DNA from: Cyanosarcina radialis HA8281-LM2
Lineage (GTDB): Bacteria > Cyanobacteriota > Cyanobacteriia > Cyanobacteriales > CCAP-1448
Direction of reading: 5' to 3'
Length of the DNA stretch: 64,000 nucleotides
Assembly (NCBI GenBank): GCA_019359615.1
Contig: JAHHHA010000002.1
Coordinates: forward strand, 264,499-328,498
Within the stretch, counting starts at the first letter, position 1, and every line of letters begins with the position of its first letter. Below, piece after piece: positions 1 to 8,333 of the stretch. The translations under genes and the position numbers were made by a program. Below the pieces are notes generated by a model. The model was not told the origin of the DNA. It saw only the letters and a list, made by a program, of their open reading frames with translations, and ran no database searches.

Positions 1-45
1 AGCAACAATTCTTTCATCTTCTACAACTAGGATGTTGGCTGTCAT
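1..45 (-). CDS. Response regulator receiver, N-terminal 15 codons only
   Basis: On the minus strand an ATG at 43-45 opens a frame reading MTANILVVEDERIVA before the window ends. The pattern hydrophobic-LVVEDE is the start of a CheY-like receiver domain, where the acidic pair after the first beta strand binds magnesium. It lies downstream of the histidine kinase at 180-2060 on the same strand, so it is probably its partner regulator. The output domain lies outside the window. An AGGGG/CCCCT hairpin with a T run (133-155) lies in the spacer, so co-transcription is not certain. Confidence 0.6.
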   Translation of the reverse strand, partial: MTANILVVEDERIVA

Positions 46-179
46 TTCGATTTTGGATGAGAGGATTTTAGATTTTGGATTAAGTTCGTCATTCGGGACG
101 AAGCTTGTTGATGGAAGATTTTCCCTTGAAAGAGGGGATTTGAAGCCCCTTTTTTCGATTATAATAAACGATATTAGTC

Positions 180-2060
180 TTAGTTATTTGGGAAATATTC
201 TATTGACTTGATTCGGGATAGCGTGAGGGTAAACTGAGTTCCCCGCGAGCCACTTTCTATTTTAATTTGTCCTCGCAATTGCTCGGTCAAATCTTTAACT
301 AATTGTAAGCCCAAAGTCTGACTTTGCTCTAAATCGAAATTTAGGGGTAAGCCTCTACCGTTGTCTCTGAAGATGAGAACTAGATTGCCATCGCTATCGG
401 TAGTAGATTCGATCGCAATTTCTCCCCGTTCTCCTGGTTCAAAAGCGTGTTCGAGCGCGTTAGAAACCAGTTCGTTAACGATCAATCCGCAGGATACTGC
501 TGTATCGATATTGAGTAAAAAGCTGCGATCGATCTGAATTTTCAAGCTAATCGTTCCCGCCTGGGTTGCATAAGCCCGAAATAAGTTCTTAGCTAGATCT
601 CGGATGTATTCAGCGATGTCAATTTGGGATAAGCTCTCTGACTGGTAGAGTTTTTCGTGAACGAGAGCGATCGATCTGACCCGATTTTGGCTATCTTGGA
701 AAACAGCCAGACTTTGTGGTTCTTTGAGCGAACGCGATTGCAGCTTTAAGAGGCTACAAATAACCTGTAAATTGTTTTTAACTCGGTGATGAACTTCTTT
801 GAGCAGAACTTCTTTTTCTTGAAGAGAGGCAATAATTTCGGCTTCCGCTTGCTTGCGCTGGGTGATATCAAAAAAAACTCCATTAATGCGTATTGCTCGA
901 TCGTTCTCGTCGTAGAGGAACCGACCGAAAGCTGCGATCCACAAGATCTGTTTGTCGTCTGCCCGCACGATGCGATGTTCTGAACTATAAAGCGATCGCT
1001 CCTGCCTAGCTTTTTCTACTGCCTGCATGACCTGCTCTAAATCTTCTGGGTGAACGCAGTTTTGCCACATTTCTAACGTGGCCTCGCCACTTGGCACTGG
1101 TTCGTACCCTAAAAGTTTAAAGTGTTGTGCCGACCATAGAGCTTTTCCCGTTGGCAAATCGATCTCCCAGGTGGCCATCCCAACCCCTTCAATCGCTAGG
1201 TTCAAGCGTTGTTCGTTGAGCGATCGCAGTTTCTCCTCTGCCTGTTTGAGGGCCGTAATGTCGCGTCCTACCGACTGGAACTCGATCGGGTTTCCGTCCG
1301 GGTCAAAAATCATCCGGTTGTTCCATTGCGTCCAACGAACTTCTCGATCGACCACCACCCGATTTTCAATTGTCACCATCGGGCGATCTCGGTTCATCAA
1401 AGCCACCCGTTGAGTCACTAATTCGCGATCGTCCGCAAAGATGTCGGGTTCGTAGCTCTGCCCGATGGTTTCTTCTTTAGGCTTTTTGAAATAGCGGCAG
1501 TAGGCTTCATTGACGAAGAGGATAGTAGAGTCCGATCGAAATCGGCAGATCAATTCTGTCTGATCCTCGACGATGGCGCGATAGCGAGCTTCACTCACCA
1601 TTAAAGCTGCCTCTACCTGTTTGCGATCGGTAATTTCTCTGGTCAGTTCTCGATTAGCCGCCTCCAATACAGTTGGACTCACCAAAGCCAGCGCCTGGGG
1701 AACGATCGGCACCAATTCCATCGCCGTGTATACCGAGAGGATAGCGGTAATGACTTTAACCAACCCCGATACCCAGTAGGTTGGATGCCACAGCGTCCAG
1801 ATTTCCAGAACGTGGGTAGTGCCGCAAGCGATAATGAAAGCCCCGAACAGCAGAAATATGGAAGCATAGGGCAAATCTTGCCGCTTGCGAACGAAATAAA
1901 TCAGGGCGATCGGAATTGAGTAGTAAGCGATCGCGATTAGCGTATCAGATATAACGTGGAGGGATACTAGTTCTGGTTTCCAGAGATAGCAGTGTCCGTG
2001 AGGAATAAAAGCTCTTACTGCTAAAAGATTGGGTAAAGTTTCTTGTCCAAGGCTATGCAC
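180..2060 (-). CDS. Ethylene-receptor-like hybrid-fold sensor histidine kinase (ETR1-type N-terminus, two PAS, HisKA_2)
   Basis: A 626-residue membrane sensor kinase. Residues 18-115 hold three hydrophobic segments matching the ethylene-binding domain of plant ETR1 and cyanobacterial Slr1212. Asp39, Tyr46, Ile76, Cys79 and His83 have exactly the spacing of ETR1 Asp25, Tyr32, Ile62, Cys65 and His69; the last two coordinate Cu(I). The motif PHGHCYLW precedes the first helix. Two PAS domains follow (about 155-275 and 285-405). The phosphoacceptor motif is HHRVKNNLQ (His424/425), of the HisKA_2/HWE type, then an HATPase domain with N529 and DNGRG (567-571). In Synechocystis the related receptor also senses light. 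Ethylene binding is inferred from the conserved copper site. The downstream gene starts a response regulator. Confidence 0.9.
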   Translation of the reverse strand: MHSLGQETLPNLLAVRAFIPHGHCYLWKPELVSLHVISDTLIAIAYYSIPIALIYFVRKRQDLPYASIFLLFGAFIIACGTTHVLEIWTLWHPTYWVSGLVKVITAILSVYTAMELVPIVPQALALVSPTVLEAANRELTREITDRKQVEAALMVSEARYRAIVEDQTELICRFRSDSTILFVNEAYCRYFKKPKEETIGQSYEPDIFADDRELVTQRVALMNRDRPMVTIENRVVVDREVRWTQWNNRMIFDPDGNPIEFQSVGRDITALKQAEEKLRSLNEQRLNLAIEGVGMATWEIDLPTGKALWSAQHFKLLGYEPVPSGEATLEMWQNCVHPEDLEQVMQAVEKARQERSLYSSEHRIVRADDKQILWIAAFGRFLYDENDRAIRINGVFFDITQRKQAEAEIIASLQEKEVLLKEVHHRVKNNLQVICSLLKLQSRSLKEPQSLAVFQDSQNRVRSIALVHEKLYQSESLSQIDIAEYIRDLAKNLFRAYATQAGTISLKIQIDRSFLLNIDTAVSCGLIVNELVSNALEHAFEPGERGEIAIESTTDSDGNLVLIFRDNGRGLPLNFDLEQSQTLGLQLVKDLTEQLRGQIKIESGSRGTQFTLTLSRIKSIEYFPNN

Positions 2061-2231
2061 TTCATCTTCTCCACCTCAGACTTTATATTAGTACACTTGA
2101 TTAGAGTCGATATAACTTAGTTGTTATGTGTAATTTTCTTATAAGTACCTATCTCCTAAGAAAACGTAGCTTTCTTTCGCCCTTCTCGTTGGTGCGCCTT
2201 CGTTCGAGACTCACATAAAATAATGGCCAAT

Positions 2232-2258
2232 AAAATCCCCCGACAGGCGATCGGGGGA
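2232..2258 (-). terminator. Rho-independent terminator of the DUF4912 gene
   Basis: Read on the minus strand, an 8-bp perfect stem TCCCCCGA/TCGGGGGA (2251-2258 pairing with 2236-2243) with a 7-base loop is followed by TTTTATT. It lies about 105 bases after the stop of the minus-strand gene at 2364 and before the kinase start at 2060, so it separates the two transcripts. Confidence 0.7.
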
Positions 2259-2363
2259 AGTCTATATCAGGGAAGGAAGGTAAAACTAAACAAGTCAAAA
2301 GTCAAAAATCAATCGATCCTCAAAAATTCTGAACTTCTGAACTTGTGAACTCCTGTATTCTTC

Positions 2364-3587
2364 TTAAGCAAACCACTCTTGAACGGCTTCTTCTTTAGTG
2401 TTGGTATGCCGCGATGGAGTCTCGCGATTGAATTTCATGTGAATCGATCGAGTTTGTTCACCATCAGCCGCTACTGCCACAATCGGATAGTCGATTAAAC
2501 CATCTTGGAAGGACATCTGGAAGCGGAAAGTGCCATCGGGATTAAGCTTAATCGGACGACCGCCAATACTGACTGTCGCATCGGGTTCGGTAGCGCCGTA
2601 AACGATCAATTCGGCATCTGCCACCAACCAGAACTGACGGGGACGGATGGGCGCAGCCGAGGCTGAGAAGCCAACGCCAGACATTCCTGCGCCTGACATC
2701 GTAGGTACGGCCCACATCCCCACGCCAGAAGGGAAGATATAAGAACTAATAGCTTGTTCGGCAATCATTTGAGCAGAACCGGGTACTTGCTGCATCGAGC
2801 CGAACAGGGAACCAGCGACTCTTTGCGCTTCGACACCTTGAGCCATGCCAAAAATTTCGTCGTAGATCGGGTTGGCAGTTACAGCCATCCGTCTGGCAGG
2901 TGGCACTAGTTCGGCAACTTGCTTGCCGCGCAAGTCTTCATCCCAGCTAACGGTAACGAACTGGTCTTCAATCCAGTCGGAAGGATACACGGGGGGAGCT
3001 TGTACTGGTGTCGAACGAGCTAGAACGAGCCAACGACCGTCAAAACAACGATAGCCGATGTCTACTACATAGTTGCGATCGCTCACTGGAATCGGCAAAT
3101 ACCACTCTCTAGCTAGCTCGTCGCAAGGATATTCTTGAATGCTGTGAGGGCTTTGGTAATCGAGATTGATATCCGTCACGTCGTAGAGCCGCAAAGCAAG
3201 TTGCTGTCCTCCTTGGTGGCGCTTGTCTTGTTTGACTTCGTTGGGAATGTCCCAGTAGGCGTAACACCATTGAGGATCGCGAGGCATTAGCACGATCCGG
3301 CTTTCTCCATAGCCAGCGGGTAAATCGGGCAACCCCTCATCTACAGAGGCGAGGATACCGCCAAATCGATCTTCTTGTCCTAGTTCAAATTTTGTTGCTT
3401 CCACGTCTTCTTGTGACTCCTGCGTGCGAGATGGATTAGTAGAAAATCTTGCTTGTTGGGCTTGTTCGATCGCAGCCAGTAATTGGTCTTTCCGCATCCG
3501 GCTGTAACGAGAAACGTTAAATTCGCTGGCAACTTTGCGCAGTTGCCGCAATGTCATTTCTTCTAATGGTGGGCGTTCTTTAGGCAT
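2364..3587 (-). CDS. DUF4912 domain protein with N-terminal Rho_N/SAP-like domain
   Basis: A 407-residue soluble protein of a family common in cyanobacteria. Residues 8-45 form a helix-rich Rho-N/SAP-like nucleic-acid-binding motif (LRQLRKVASEFNVSRYSRMRKDQLLAAI). Residues 95-215 are the DUF4912 domain, with the signature MPRDPQWCYAYWDIP and a closing DIGYRCFDGRWLVLARS. A second beta-rich segment (about 325-385) reads like a small Ig-like fold. Its role is not established; related proteins carry polysaccharide- or nucleic-acid-related domains. An ATG with GGAGGCCATACTT just upstream is a reasonable start. A terminator follows at 2232-2258. Confidence 0.75.
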   Translation of the reverse strand: MPKERPPLEEMTLRQLRKVASEFNVSRYSRMRKDQLLAAIEQAQQARFSTNPSRTQESQEDVEATKFELGQEDRFGGILASVDEGLPDLPAGYGESRIVLMPRDPQWCYAYWDIPNEVKQDKRHQGGQQLALRLYDVTDINLDYQSPHSIQEYPCDELAREWYLPIPVSDRNYVVDIGYRCFDGRWLVLARSTPVQAPPVYPSDWIEDQFVTVSWDEDLRGKQVAELVPPARRMAVTANPIYDEIFGMAQGVEAQRVAGSLFGSMQQVPGSAQMIAEQAISSYIFPSGVGMWAVPTMSGAGMSGVGFSASAAPIRPRQFWLVADAELIVYGATEPDATVSIGGRPIKLNPDGTFRFQMSFQDGLIDYPIVAVAADGEQTRSIHMKFNRETPSRHTNTKEEAVQEWFA

Positions 3588-4628
3588 AAGTATGGCCTCC
3601 AGTGGTTATACGACGGGTAAATAGTCGGTAAGTTAAAAAATTCAGTCAAAAACACCATATGTCTGGTCGGGAAAAGTTTTGGTCGATCGAGAGGTTGGCT
3701 TTATCTGGTTGTTAAAGGCCATTGATGGTAGGCGGGGATCGCTTTGTTAATATTATGTAACAAATTTGATGAATGTTGACAATACCTGAAAATATCGATT
3801 TCACAAGGTTTGACGATTTTATAGGGTTGTCGGGGATCGCTATGTCATGATTTCTTGACATAACGGCGATCGAAGGTGATTTCAAGTATAGGCATAGACA
3901 AGAGTTAGTAATGCCCCAAGATCTTTACCCAAAAAACTACGATCTCGATCGAGGTATTTTTTATACTTCAGTCGCTCGAAAACAAGGAAGATCGCCCAAA
4001 CATTTTTCTCATTTCCAGATCTGTCCTTTCTAGGCACAGTTAATCTCAATCTAAAATCAGTTTGCAGAGAATAAATGTGAGAGAAATAGATGCTTCTGTA
4101 GGCATTGAGTTGCGATTGGGATCGCAATGTAAAGTATTTAAAAAAACAGTATTTATACTTTTGACTATAGTGCGGGACTGTGATATGCTCTCGCTGGTTC
4201 AATACTATCAACTCAGTCAAGAGGAAATTTTCTGTTAGCTCGATCGGTAGCGATCGCGTTGGCGTAGCCGCCCTGGAAGGGCTAGCGTCTAGAGCAGGAG
4301 AAGCGCTCTGCTGTCTATAGCTAAATGAAATAAAATGAAGAGGGAAAAACCAGTGCCTTATAGTTGAGCGCATCTGGCCGCGATCGGAACCATTGACCTA
4401 AAAATCTAGTCATAAATTCTGAATGCTAAGTTCCTCTTCAAAAATGCTAAAAGTAGGGGGAAAACAACATTATCAAAACTGTAAATAGAGAATTAAGAAT
4501 ATTCGAGTCATAGGGAGAAATTTTTGTTAGAATGCCAAGGCAGTTTTTCCGATCTGTCAATTGCCTCTGGCATGACTTGAAAACGGATCGGAAATAGCAG
4601 TTAAGAAGGCAGCGAGCTAGAAAAAACT
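3588..4628. other. Long spacer with no convincing gene
   Basis: About 1.04 kb. It contains one interspersed cyanobacterial repeat at about 4250-4292, where GCGATCGC is followed by TTGGCGTAGCCGCCCT and GGGCTAGCGTC, able to fold as a hairpin. A minus-strand frame (3882-4373) crosses this repeat and has no recognisable domain or good ribosome site, so I do not call it. The rest is AT-rich, with two copies of GGGGATCGCT (about 3737 and 3834). Confidence 0.5.
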
Positions 4629-4781
4629 ATGACTAGAAATAGTTTGATGTCGATTGACATCACTGGCAACTTAGTAGCATACAGTATTGGTAATTTGACT
4701 ATAAAACTAGGAAAAGAACCAAACACTCCTACTAAGATATCGCTCGCGATCGAGACTGCGATAAACAAGAAGGAATCTTGA
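4629..4781 (+). CDS. Possible 50-residue leader or small protein upstream of the Tic22-like gene
   Basis: An ATG at 4629 opens a 50-codon frame with balanced composition (peptide begins MTRNSLMSIDITGNLV). It ends at TGA 4779-4781, whose last bases overlap the AGGAG ribosome site of the Tic22-like gene, so the two would be translationally coupled. There is no recognisable domain and no strong ribosome site of its own, so it may be chance. Confidence 0.22.
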   Translation: MTRNSLMSIDITGNLVAYSIGNLTIKLGKEPNTPTKISLAIETAINKKES

Positions 4782-4792
4782 GGAGATAAGTT

Positions 4793-5671
4793 ATGAAATC
4801 GTTGATTCGTTGGGGTGCAACTTTAGGTTTAGTTGCCAGCACAATTATCGGCTCGTCGTTTATAGAAAATCTGAGGGCATTCGGCTTAACAGACGACCAA
4901 ATAGCTCAAATATTGCGAAACGTGCCAGTATTCACTGTCGGTGATGCTAAAGGCGCGCCTCTAGTGGCTTCAGTCAGAAGCGGGCAAAACAATAACACCA
5001 ATACTTCTGTTACGGGAGTATTTATGAGCCAACGCGACGCTCAAGCTTTTATCGATGGATTGAAGAAAAACAATCCCGAATTGGGCAAAACGGTGCGCAT
5101 AATTCCGGTATCTTTGGCAGAAGTTTATAAATTAGCGCAAGCCAATCGAGAGCAAAAAAAACCATTGGTTTTCGATTTGGTTCCCAAGCAGCAGCAAGTA
5201 GATTCAGCCATGGCTATTTTGCGCCAGAATGGTAAAGAGGTAAAAGATTTTACTGGGGTTCCAGTATTCTTTGCTACTGTCGGCAAAGGTAAAGAAGAAG
5301 GATATTTAACCATTCAACGGCAAAATCAACAAGTAATGCCTTTGTTCTTCGATAAAGAGCAATTACAAAGTATGGTAGAAGCCTTCAAAAAACAAAATCC
5401 CAAGCAGGCCGATACGGTGAGGATTCAGGTAGCTGAGTTGGAAGGGGTGATTCAAACCTTAAAAGACAAAAACGATCCGATGCTCAGCCAAGTCGTCCTC
5501 GTGCCCTCCCAAGAGTCGATCGAATTTTTGCGATCGCTCCCAGCCCCTTCTGGCAACAACCAAGCCGCCCCCCGGACTAACAAACCTCAACCCCGCACTA
5601 ATAATCAGCGTCCTCGTTCTAATACCAACCAACGTCGTCCAGCCCCGACTCAAAACCGTCGCCCTAAATAA
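4793..5671 (+). CDS. Tic22-like family protein
   Basis: A 292-residue exported protein of the Tic22 family. Residues 1-30 are a signal-like hydrophobic segment after MKSLIRW. The core then shows two repeated Tic22 halves: VPVFTVGDAKGAPLVAS...GVFMSQRDAQAFI, and VPVFFATVGKGKEEGYLTI...PLFFDKEQLQSMV. The C-terminus (about 250-292) is a low-complexity Pro/Asn/Arg tail. Cyanobacterial Tic22 is periplasmic and is proposed to assist outer-membrane biogenesis; the plastid homologue acts in the intermembrane space during protein import. AGGAG at 4781-4785 sets the start. It is probably expressed alone. Confidence 0.85.
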   Translation: MKSLIRWGATLGLVASTIIGSSFIENLRAFGLTDDQIAQILRNVPVFTVGDAKGAPLVASVRSGQNNNTNTSVTGVFMSQRDAQAFIDGLKKNNPELGKTVRIIPVSLAEVYKLAQANREQKKPLVFDLVPKQQQVDSAMAILRQNGKEVKDFTGVPVFFATVGKGKEEGYLTIQRQNQQVMPLFFDKEQLQSMVEAFKKQNPKQADTVRIQVAELEGVIQTLKDKNDPMLSQVVLVPSQESIEFLRSLPAPSGNNQAAPRTNKPQPRTNNQRPRSNTNQRRPAPTQNRRPK

Positions 5672-5675
5672 CGAT

Positions 5676-5815
5676 CCTAAATCCGCTTAGCACTCGCCTG
5701 GTTTGCCCTCACTCCAACTGCGGCCCTTCACCTGTTTATATCCCCGTGTCAATCGTAGATATGGGTATTTAAGCGGAGATGATATAAGTGGGGTATAAGA
5801 GCCGGATTTGGTATG
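5676..5815. repeat. MITE-like interspersed repeat, copy 1, ending at the prmC start
   Basis: The left end CCTAAATCCGCTTAGCA and the right end GCCGGATTTGGTATGA are inverted versions of each other. The same terminal pair bounds copies at 11188-11309 and 16014-16143. In this copy the right terminus runs into the ATG of prmC. The inner part lacks the CTCTCCC palindrome of the other copies. Confidence 0.6.
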
Positions 5816-6724
5816 AACTCCTCGCGTCCTTTTGTAGTTTCTGGCTTGACATTGCATGAGTGGTATCAAACGGCAAAGGAATTTGCCAGTCAAGCTGAGG
5901 TTTCTCCAGCCGAATTAGAGTGGTTGCTGCAAGAAGTGGCTGGAATCGGAATTTTAGATCTGCGGTTGGGATCGGTTCGCGATCGACCGCAGATTTGGCT
6001 TTCGGTGTCTTTAGAAGATTTAACTAAGTTATGGCAACAACGGCTCGATCGCCGGATGCCGATTCAGTATCTAACTGGAGTGGCATACTGGCGAGATTTT
6101 TCGTTAGTGGTTTCCCCCGCTGTGTTGATTCCCCGACCGGAAACCGAGTGTCTGATAGACATTGCCGTGGCTACTAGCCAAGACTTTACCGACGATAATC
6201 AACATTGGGCAGATTTAGGAACGGGCAGCGGGGCGATCGCTCTGGGACTGGCAACAGCTTTACCAACTGCTAAAATTCATGCAGTCGATCGCAGCCTGGA
6301 AGCTTTATCTATTGCCCGACGCAATGCCGAAAGACTGGGTTTGAGCGATCGTATTACCTTCGATCGAGGCGATTGGTGGGAACCCCTATCCGCCCTCAAA
6401 GGTCAATTTACGGGTATGGTATCGAATCCGCCTTATATTCCCAGCGAGATGTTACCCGATTTGCAACCGGAAGTTGCTTGGCACGAGCCTCCCCTAGCGC
6501 TCGACGGCGGTTCGGACGGATTAGATTGCCTTCGCCACTTAGTCAATACTGCTGCTGATTATTTGCGTCCTGGTGGCATCTGGCTGGTTGAAACTATGGC
6601 AGGACAACCACCAGCAGTAGCAGATTTACTGCAACAACAAGGTCAATACTCTCATGTTCAGATTTCCCCAGATCTAGCAGGGATCGATCGCTTTGTCCTG
6701 GCCTTGAGAAGTGTTGAGTGTTGA
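5813..6724 (+). CDS. prmC: Peptide chain release factor N5-glutamine methyltransferase PrmC (HemK)
   Basis: PrmC methylates the glutamine of the GGQ motif in release factors RF1 and RF2, using S-adenosylmethionine in the cytoplasm. The 303-residue length is usual. The N-terminal helical RF-recognition domain is followed by the Rossmann methyltransferase, with motif I DLGTGSG (134-140), VDRS after strand 2, and the catalytic NPPY (205-208) that contacts the target glutamine. LIPRPETE (105-112) is also characteristic. The start ATG abuts the terminus of a repeat (5676-5815), so the native upstream signals may have been replaced; no clear Shine-Dalgarno is seen. It converges with tatA. Confidence 0.95.
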   Translation: MNSSRPFVVSGLTLHEWYQTAKEFASQAEVSPAELEWLLQEVAGIGILDLRLGSVRDRPQIWLSVSLEDLTKLWQQRLDRRMPIQYLTGVAYWRDFSLVVSPAVLIPRPETECLIDIAVATSQDFTDDNQHWADLGTGSGAIALGLATALPTAKIHAVDRSLEALSIARRNAERLGLSDRITFDRGDWWEPLSALKGQFTGMVSNPPYIPSEMLPDLQPEVAWHEPPLALDGGSDGLDCLRHLVNTAADYLRPGGIWLVETMAGQPPAVADLLQQQGQYSHVQISPDLAGIDRFVLALRSVEC

Positions 6725-6732
6725 GTGTTGAG

Positions 6733-6987
6733 TTAAGAATTCTCCTCTGCTCCTCTGCTCCTCTTGCCCTGAGCGTTGTCGAAGGGCTGCTCCTCCGCTC
6801 TCTTCGCTCTCTCGCCCTCTTCGCCCTCTTCCCTCACATCGTCTGCTTCAGAAGTATACAATTCCTTCTTGAAGCCGCGTAAGGTTTTTCCCAAGGCGCT
6901 ACCTAGTTCGGGAATTTTTTTAGGTCCCAAAACGATTAAAGCTGCTAAGCCGATTAAACCTAATTCAGGCCATCCTAAACCAAACAT
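6733..6987 (-). CDS. tatA: Twin-arginine translocase subunit TatA/E
   Basis: An 84-residue single-span protein of the Tat pore, which exports folded proteins across plasma and thylakoid membranes. Residues 4-21 form the membrane helix. The hinge FGPKK equivalent is [23 protein letters not shown], followed by the amphipathic helix. The tail after residue 50 is low complexity and contains PFDNAQGK, the translation of a common non-coding repeat (CCTTCGACAACGCTCAGGGC type, about 6764-6788). The C-terminus thus appears extended by repeat sequence. The TatA tail is known to be dispensable, so function should be kept. Confidence 0.92.
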   Translation of the reverse strand: MFGLGWPELGLIGLAALIVLGPKKIPELGSALGKTLRGFKKELYTSEADDVREEGEEGERAKRAEEQPFDNAQGKRSRGAEENS

Positions 6988-7192
6988 AATAAGATTAAAA
7001 AGTATTTCGGTTAGTTAAAAAGCTTTTCTATTATAGCATCGATACGCATCCAAACTGGATTTGGTACGATCGATAACTGCTCAAAAATCTCTCTATAAGG
7101 CTAGCTTAAGAAAGATAAATCTAGTCGATCGATCTCTGCAATTGCTCTTTGTTGTACCCCGATGTTTGCCCAAAATTCTCAACCATAAAGTA

Positions 7193-7510
7193 TCAGGTAT
7201 TTCCGATCGTTGATGAATTCTCCAACCAATCCGCCAAATCCTCTAAACTGGTAAAATCCAACAAAGCTTCACCCAGAGTCTCCAATTGCTTAACACTCAG
7301 ATTGCTTAACCGTGCTTGTAATTCAGGAGTGAGATTACCTAACTTCCGGGTAAGTTGCTTGCAGATTAAGGCTTGAGCTTCGGCTGTGCGTCCCTGTTCT
7401 CGCCCCTGTTCTCGCCCCTGTTCTAAACCTTGTTCTAAACCTTGTTCTAAAGCTTTCTGAGTAAGTCGATCGATCTGTTCTAAATATAAAGCAGAAGTTC
7501 TTAAACTCAT
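7193..7510 (-). CDS. DUF4351 domain fragment (C-terminal half of a split nuclease-like gene)
   Basis: A 105-residue product with an EQG/REQG repeat (about 22-41) followed by a DUF4351 domain (KQLTRKLGNLTPELQARLSNLSVKQLETLGEALLDF). In this cyanobacterial family the domain normally ends a roughly 300-residue protein whose N-terminal part is the gene just upstream at 7513. The codons before this ATG (reading DTELI) continue the family sequence, so this looks like the downstream half of a gene broken at the repeat 7529-7565 rather than an independent gene. The halves are in different frames. Confidence 0.65.
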   Translation of the reverse strand: MSLRTSALYLEQIDRLTQKALEQGLEQGLEQGREQGREQGRTAEAQALICKQLTRKLGNLTPELQARLSNLSVKQLETLGEALLDFTSLEDLADWLENSSTIGNT

Positions 7511-7512
7511 GA

Positions 7513-8184
7513 TTAACTCCGTATCTTGGCGATACGTGCTAACGCACAGGCTCCGCCAACGCGATTTTGTTTGGCCTCTAGCACCACTGCTAAATCTGCT
7601 AGTAGCTCTAGTGCATTTTGACGGTAGGGATGAGATAAATCGAGGCCATTAATCTCTTGAATTGCTCTTTGTTGTACCTTATGCTTGCCCAAAACTCTCA
7701 ACCATAAGGTATCAGGTGTTTCTGGTAGCTGGTGAATGACGACAATCCCCGTGCAGTATCCGGGTGGCAGCAGGTAAACACCTTTACTCCATTGCTCTTC
7801 ATCTGTTATAGCACCAAAACTCTTTAAAGTCGCTGCCGATAATGTGGGGGTAAGAATCCACAAGTGGGGTAATTCTGATTCATGGGGTTGACGTTGCGCT
7901 TGGCGTTCTAGTTCGGCGTGGAGATCGAACAATTTGGCCATACAACTGCGAATTTGAGTGGGAGTAACGGGATTGCGAAATGGCTCGAAGGCGGCTCTGG
8001 TTGACGCTAATCTTTGCAGCAGTCCTAAACTGGGGAGGTTGGCAACTTCAGGATGGGGGAAAAAGCAAACGTCAATTTCTCTAACTTCACCACTAATTTT
8101 GCGATCTGTTTCGACTTTGCCAAAGGGTGAGAGTAAACTTTCGAGTAAATCTTTGGCAAACTGGTCGTGAGGAAATTGGGACAT
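7513..8184 (-). CDS. PD-(D/E)XK nuclease-like protein, N-terminal half of split DUF4351 gene
   Basis: A 223-residue product of the large cyanobacterial family that begins FPHDQFAKDLLESLLSPFG and carries a predicted restriction-like nuclease core. REIDVCFFP (about 35-43) would hold catalytic acidic residues. The family is linked to Rpn/PDDEXK transposase-like proteins, and its cellular role is uncertain. The last 12 or so residues (RVGGACALARIAKIRS) are encoded by an interspersed repeat, after which the frame stops. The DUF4351 tail follows two bases later in another frame. I infer that a repeat insertion shifted the frame. Confidence 0.65.
   Translation of the reverse strand: MSQFPHDQFAKDLLESLLSPFGKVETDRKISGEVREIDVCFFPHPEVANLPSLGLLQRLASTRAAFEPFRNPVTPTQIRSCMAKLFDLHAELERQAQRQPHESELPHLWILTPTLSAATLKSFGAITDEEQWSKGVYLLPPGYCTGIVVIHQLPETPDTLWLRVLGKHKVQQRAIQEINGLDLSHPYRQNALELLADLAVVLEAKQNRVGGACALARIAKIRS
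7529..7565. repeat. Interspersed repeat that disrupts the DUF4351 gene
   Basis: The stretch GCGATACGTGC...CTCCGCCAACGCGAT belongs to the HIP1-bounded family seen in cyanobacterial spacers (compare the TTGGCGTAGCC-type element near 4250 and the GCGTAGCGCGTTCC element near 11139). Here it lies inside coding sequence, exactly where the frame changes between the two halves of the gene. Confidence 0.6.
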
Positions 8185-8333
8185 GGTAAAGCGATATTCT
8201 TGTCAGCGAACCTGGCAGCGTTAGCTATACCTTATAGGAAATCTGGCTTTAAAATCCTCTTTGTTCTTGAGTTCGCGCAGGAGGACGAAAGGTTGTGTAG
8301 CCGCAAATTAATTCGCCATGGATAATACTTACC

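Noticed and set aside
3882..4373. 163-residue minus-strand reading frame in the spacer before the Tic22-like gene
   Set aside because: It crosses an interspersed repeat, has no recognisable domain, odd composition and no ribosome site.
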